From NCBI RefSeq assembly GCF_000835495.1, contig NW_015622542.1, forward strand, positions 4,982,485 through 5,046,484: a DNA stretch of 64,000 nucleotides, in the 5' to 3' direction. Below the pieces are notes generated by a model. It had not been told where the DNA came from. It searched no databases and was given only the letters and a program-made list of their open reading frames with translations. The DNA comes from Cladophialophora immunda. Lineage: Eukaryota; Ascomycota; Eurotiomycetes; Chaetothyriales; Herpotrichiellaceae. This document shows, in pieces, positions 61,732 through 64,000 of the stretch (positions are counted from its first letter, which is position 1; every line of letters starts with the position of its first letter). Position numbers and translations under genes: made by a program.

Positions 61732-62708
61732 CCTGATGGATCCCAAGTATTCACGGCCACAGGTGAGAGGAGGGGATGCCTTTCGTGTCTGCTGCCAGAG
61801 TGACGGTCGGTGGTAGAGCCATCTCACTGCTTTATAGAGCCCAAGACAAGAGGTATTTGGCAGGTCATGGTGACACTAGGGATCTGACAAGTCGGTATTT
61901 TGAGTCCCCGGTTGAAGCCCTCGCCGAATCGACCCAAGAAAGCCATCGTGCCCATTGCCAGTATTGCGGCAATAGCTATTGTTAGGGGGCTGGATTTGGG
62001 CACAGGATGAGAAAACGAAGGATGACCACCGCCTCGAGGTTGACAAAATATGCTTTGCACCATTACCACTCTCGAAATACGACACCAGGAGAAAATCAAT
62101 TCTCGGATCATTCAGCGGTAGGGGAAACTGGCAGTTATTGCGCCCGACCGAGCCCGGTCCAAGATCCTGGGCTGGAGATATGCCAGAAATTGCCTAATTG
62201 GGAGAATTTCGCTGTTTATCTCCGGGTCTCAAGACGGGTCCTCGATCATGGCAATGGCAATGGCACGGATTTCTCTCCTGCGTTAAATAGATTGATGACG
62301 AGAAGCCAGTAGATGCCACGTCGATGTAACCCACACCGACATAATCTGTCAATCTCGCGCACGTCTTATTGAACTTGTCGACATCAGAGAAACACTTCGA
62401 AGAGGAGCATTTGCTCACTGCCATGTCGAGGGTTCGTTCCCAATATTCCAGTTTTGTGCCGTCCAGCTGAGCCCGTGAGGTTCCATGTCGATGTCTTTTC
62501 TCCTTCGGCGGAGCTGGGGCTTTGAGCATGCAGGCAAGTATTGTTCCTAGTATGGACACTGACGCGAGCCATTGTCGGGCACCATATCGTACCTAACCTG
62601 TCGCCGGTGTCGCTTGAGTTCAAATATCGTGGCCGCTCCTGATCAAATGCCCTACCAGCACCCGTGGTTATGGAAAAATCGGCCTCCTGCTTCCCGGTTT
62701 GGTTCTGA
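61732..62708. other. Intergenic, 980 bases
   Basis: Upstream of the hydrolase and 3' flank of the right-edge gene. No gene seen. Confidence 0.55.
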
Positions 62709-63998
62709 TCATGGTGTCTTGGACGACCGCCGACTATCACCTTGTGTGGTTGAGGAAGGACGTGACAACAGTGCTGGCACAAAGTTGGAACCGTGGGGCT
62801 CGACGACATCGCAATCCAGGAAGCCGTCAAGAATCAAGCGAATGGCCTCCCAGGAGGACAAGTTCATCTGCGCAACCAGAAGGGAAAACTGGTCGCTGAA
62901 CCAGCTCTCATCGCATCGCCGAATGCCCAGGTGGTCATGCTCTGCTTGCGCCCCGACGTAAAGAGCCCACAGTCGTGCGTTGGCGTATTTCATCGATCCG
63001 GTAAACTCCACCACCAATTGCTCTTTCTCCAGAAGCTGCCTCGTCAGGGTTCGCAAAGGCTTCTTCGTTTGATAGATCTCCCGGCCGAGGAGAGTCTCGT
63101 CCCCAGCAATCAGGCGCGTCCAGTAGACCGCAGTCAACGCGAGGTAGGCGTTCTTCTTGTGGAGGTGCGATTGCGGGCCTTTCCCTTGCTTTGCCTCGTC
63201 GAGGCGGTCAAGCGCGTACTTCACGAGTCTCGTGTGCTTGACCAGATGGCTGGAACACCACCAGGTGAACACGGCGGGAGACAGGCCGTCCCCTCTTTCG
63301 GAACCGTGCCTCCAGACTGCAAGGCTTTCGCGCTCCTGAATGAACATGTCCACAAGAAACTCATCCTCAACGGAGGGATCCAGCGATGTCGAGAACGACA
63401 GCTGCATGGCCGGCAATTCCTTTCTGCCTTCTGCCCAAGGTGTCTTGAACACATCCGAAACCCAGCCGTCATAGTCTAGAACGGGCTTGCGCAGGAACAT
63501 GCAGCAGGCGCAAGCTTCATTGTACATGAAGGATCGCAGAGACGTGATGTCGACTTGCCCCTGTTGACTCTCGTATTTCAATGCCCGAGACAGCATCGTT
63601 GCGTGGAGCCACGCCCCGTCGGCGTTTCCAGCTTGCGCCTCGGCCATATACAACGTGATGATGTGCCAGTAAGACGACCTCGACACAAATCCGGAGCCCT
63701 GCTGCATTTTCCGCAGTAGCATTGAGGTACTCTGAGATCGAAAACGTAAACTCTGGACGGCGAGCTCGGAATTGTCGGTGACATTGGACGCGACCTGGGC
63801 CCATCGTGCGAGGAATCCCAGCGCGCCACCCTTCTCATACAGCGAACGGACGACATCTCTCCAGTCATCCCTGGCGGCGTCGAGCGTTCTCCATCCATCC
63901 GACCCGGTGTGGTATTGTGACGGTATGACGATGTCCCGGTAAAATCTCAAAATATCGTTGACTCTCGGCGAGATGGGCACCGGATAAGCGTTGAAAGG
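62709..63998 (-). CDS. Fungal transcription factor-like protein, C-terminal part (5' end outside window)
   Basis: The frame is open from the right edge (PFNAYPVPISPRVNDILRFY) to the stop at 62709-62711, giving 429 visible residues; no ATG in the window is a convincing start. PFNAYPVP....ND.L.FY is the usual opening of the fungal-specific regulatory domain after a Zn2Cys6 cluster. The middle is alpha-helical (LYMAEAQAGNADGAWLHATMLSRALKY in part), and the end has ARLWALYVGAQAEHD and WFSDQFSLLVAQMNLSSWEAIRLILDGFL, the same C-terminal helix pattern as at the left edge. DNA binding cannot be seen here. Regulation of the adjacent hydrolase or P450-3 is possible but unsupported. Confidence 0.6.
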   Translation of the reverse strand, partial: PFNAYPVPISPRVNDILRFYRDIVIPSQYHTGSDGWRTLDAARDDWRDVVRSLYEKGGALGFLARWAQVASNVTDNSELAVQSLRFRSQSTSMLLRKMQQGSGFVSRSSYWHIITLYMAEAQAGNADGAWLHATMLSRALKYESQQGQVDITSLRSFMYNEACACCMFLRKPVLDYDGWVSDVFKTPWAEGRKELPAMQLSFSTSLDPSVEDEFLVDMFIQERESLAVWRHGSERGDGLSPAVFTWWCSSHLVKHTRLVKYALDRLDEAKQGKGPQSHLHKKNAYLALTAVYWTRLIAGDETLLGREIYQTKKPLRTLTRQLLEKEQLVVEFTGSMKYANARLWALYVGAQAEHDHLGIRRCDESWFSDQFSLLVAQMNLSSWEAIRLILDGFLDCDVVEPHGSNFVPALLSRPSSTTQGDSRRSSKTP

Positions 63999-64000
63999 AT

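Noticed and set aside
1..64000. Transposons, LTRs, CRISPR arrays, rRNA
   Set aside because: No transposase, reverse transcriptase or integrase motifs, no long direct or inverted repeats and no spaced repeat arrays were found by eye; short diverged remnants cannot be excluded.

Overview
This window is nuclear DNA from a filamentous ascomycete (Pezizomycotina). Most genes carry one to six short introns (about 50-165 bases) with GT-AG borders and recognisable branch sites (tactaac, ctgac, ctaac). Intergenic spaces are about 0.3-3 kb. The proteins are fungal types: Zn-cluster-type regulator C-termini, a Cft1 homologue, a Cmr1 homologue and a tandem-fused phosphofructokinase. The order cannot be fixed from sequence alone; a Eurotiomycetes (Chaetothyriales-like) origin is a guess. 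All gene models were read by eye, and all exon borders were checked for frame.

The left part (1-32.5 kb) is mostly housekeeping. It holds, in order: the end of a transcription factor (1-878); Cmr1 WD40 protein (1163-2973); a one-pass membrane protein with two HxxHC motifs (4572-5384); a phosphotransferase-fold kinase (5766-7454, minus); a conserved unknown (7756-8925, minus); an LMBD1-type lysosomal cobalamin transporter (9493-11337, minus), divergent from Cft1/CPSF160 (11841-15974); 6-phosphofructokinase (17093-19513); a BCAS3/WD40 protein (20213-23509, minus); Dpm2 (24815-25202, minus), divergent from splicing factor Cwc22 (25544-28357); a UBE2W-type E2 with a 12-base exon (29302-30175, minus); and an ammonium permease (30803-32478, minus) with GATA sites upstream.

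The middle part (35-49 kb) is accessory. A small unrecognised gene (35319-35823, minus) is built from duplicated exons. It is followed by a run of detoxification or catabolic enzymes: a GST-like protein (minus), P450-1 (plus), a Baeyer-Villiger-type FAD monooxygenase (minus), a short-chain dehydrogenase (plus) and P450-2 (plus). Two divergent promoters organise the run (GST/P450-1 and BVMO/SDR). A plausible joint role is stepwise oxidation of a ring compound: hydroxylation, alcohol-to-ketone oxidation, then ester or lactone formation.

The right part (49-64 kb) is sparser. It carries a 904-residue ankyrin protein with a higher-order repeat, a small membrane protein with a mitochondrial-looking N-terminus, a third P450 (58148-59844), a metallo-beta-lactamase-fold hydrolase (60478-61731, minus) with a poly-Thr tract, and the C-terminal part of a second transcription-factor-like gene that runs off the right edge. 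No rRNA, convincing tRNA, CRISPR array, intact transposon or terminal repeat was seen.
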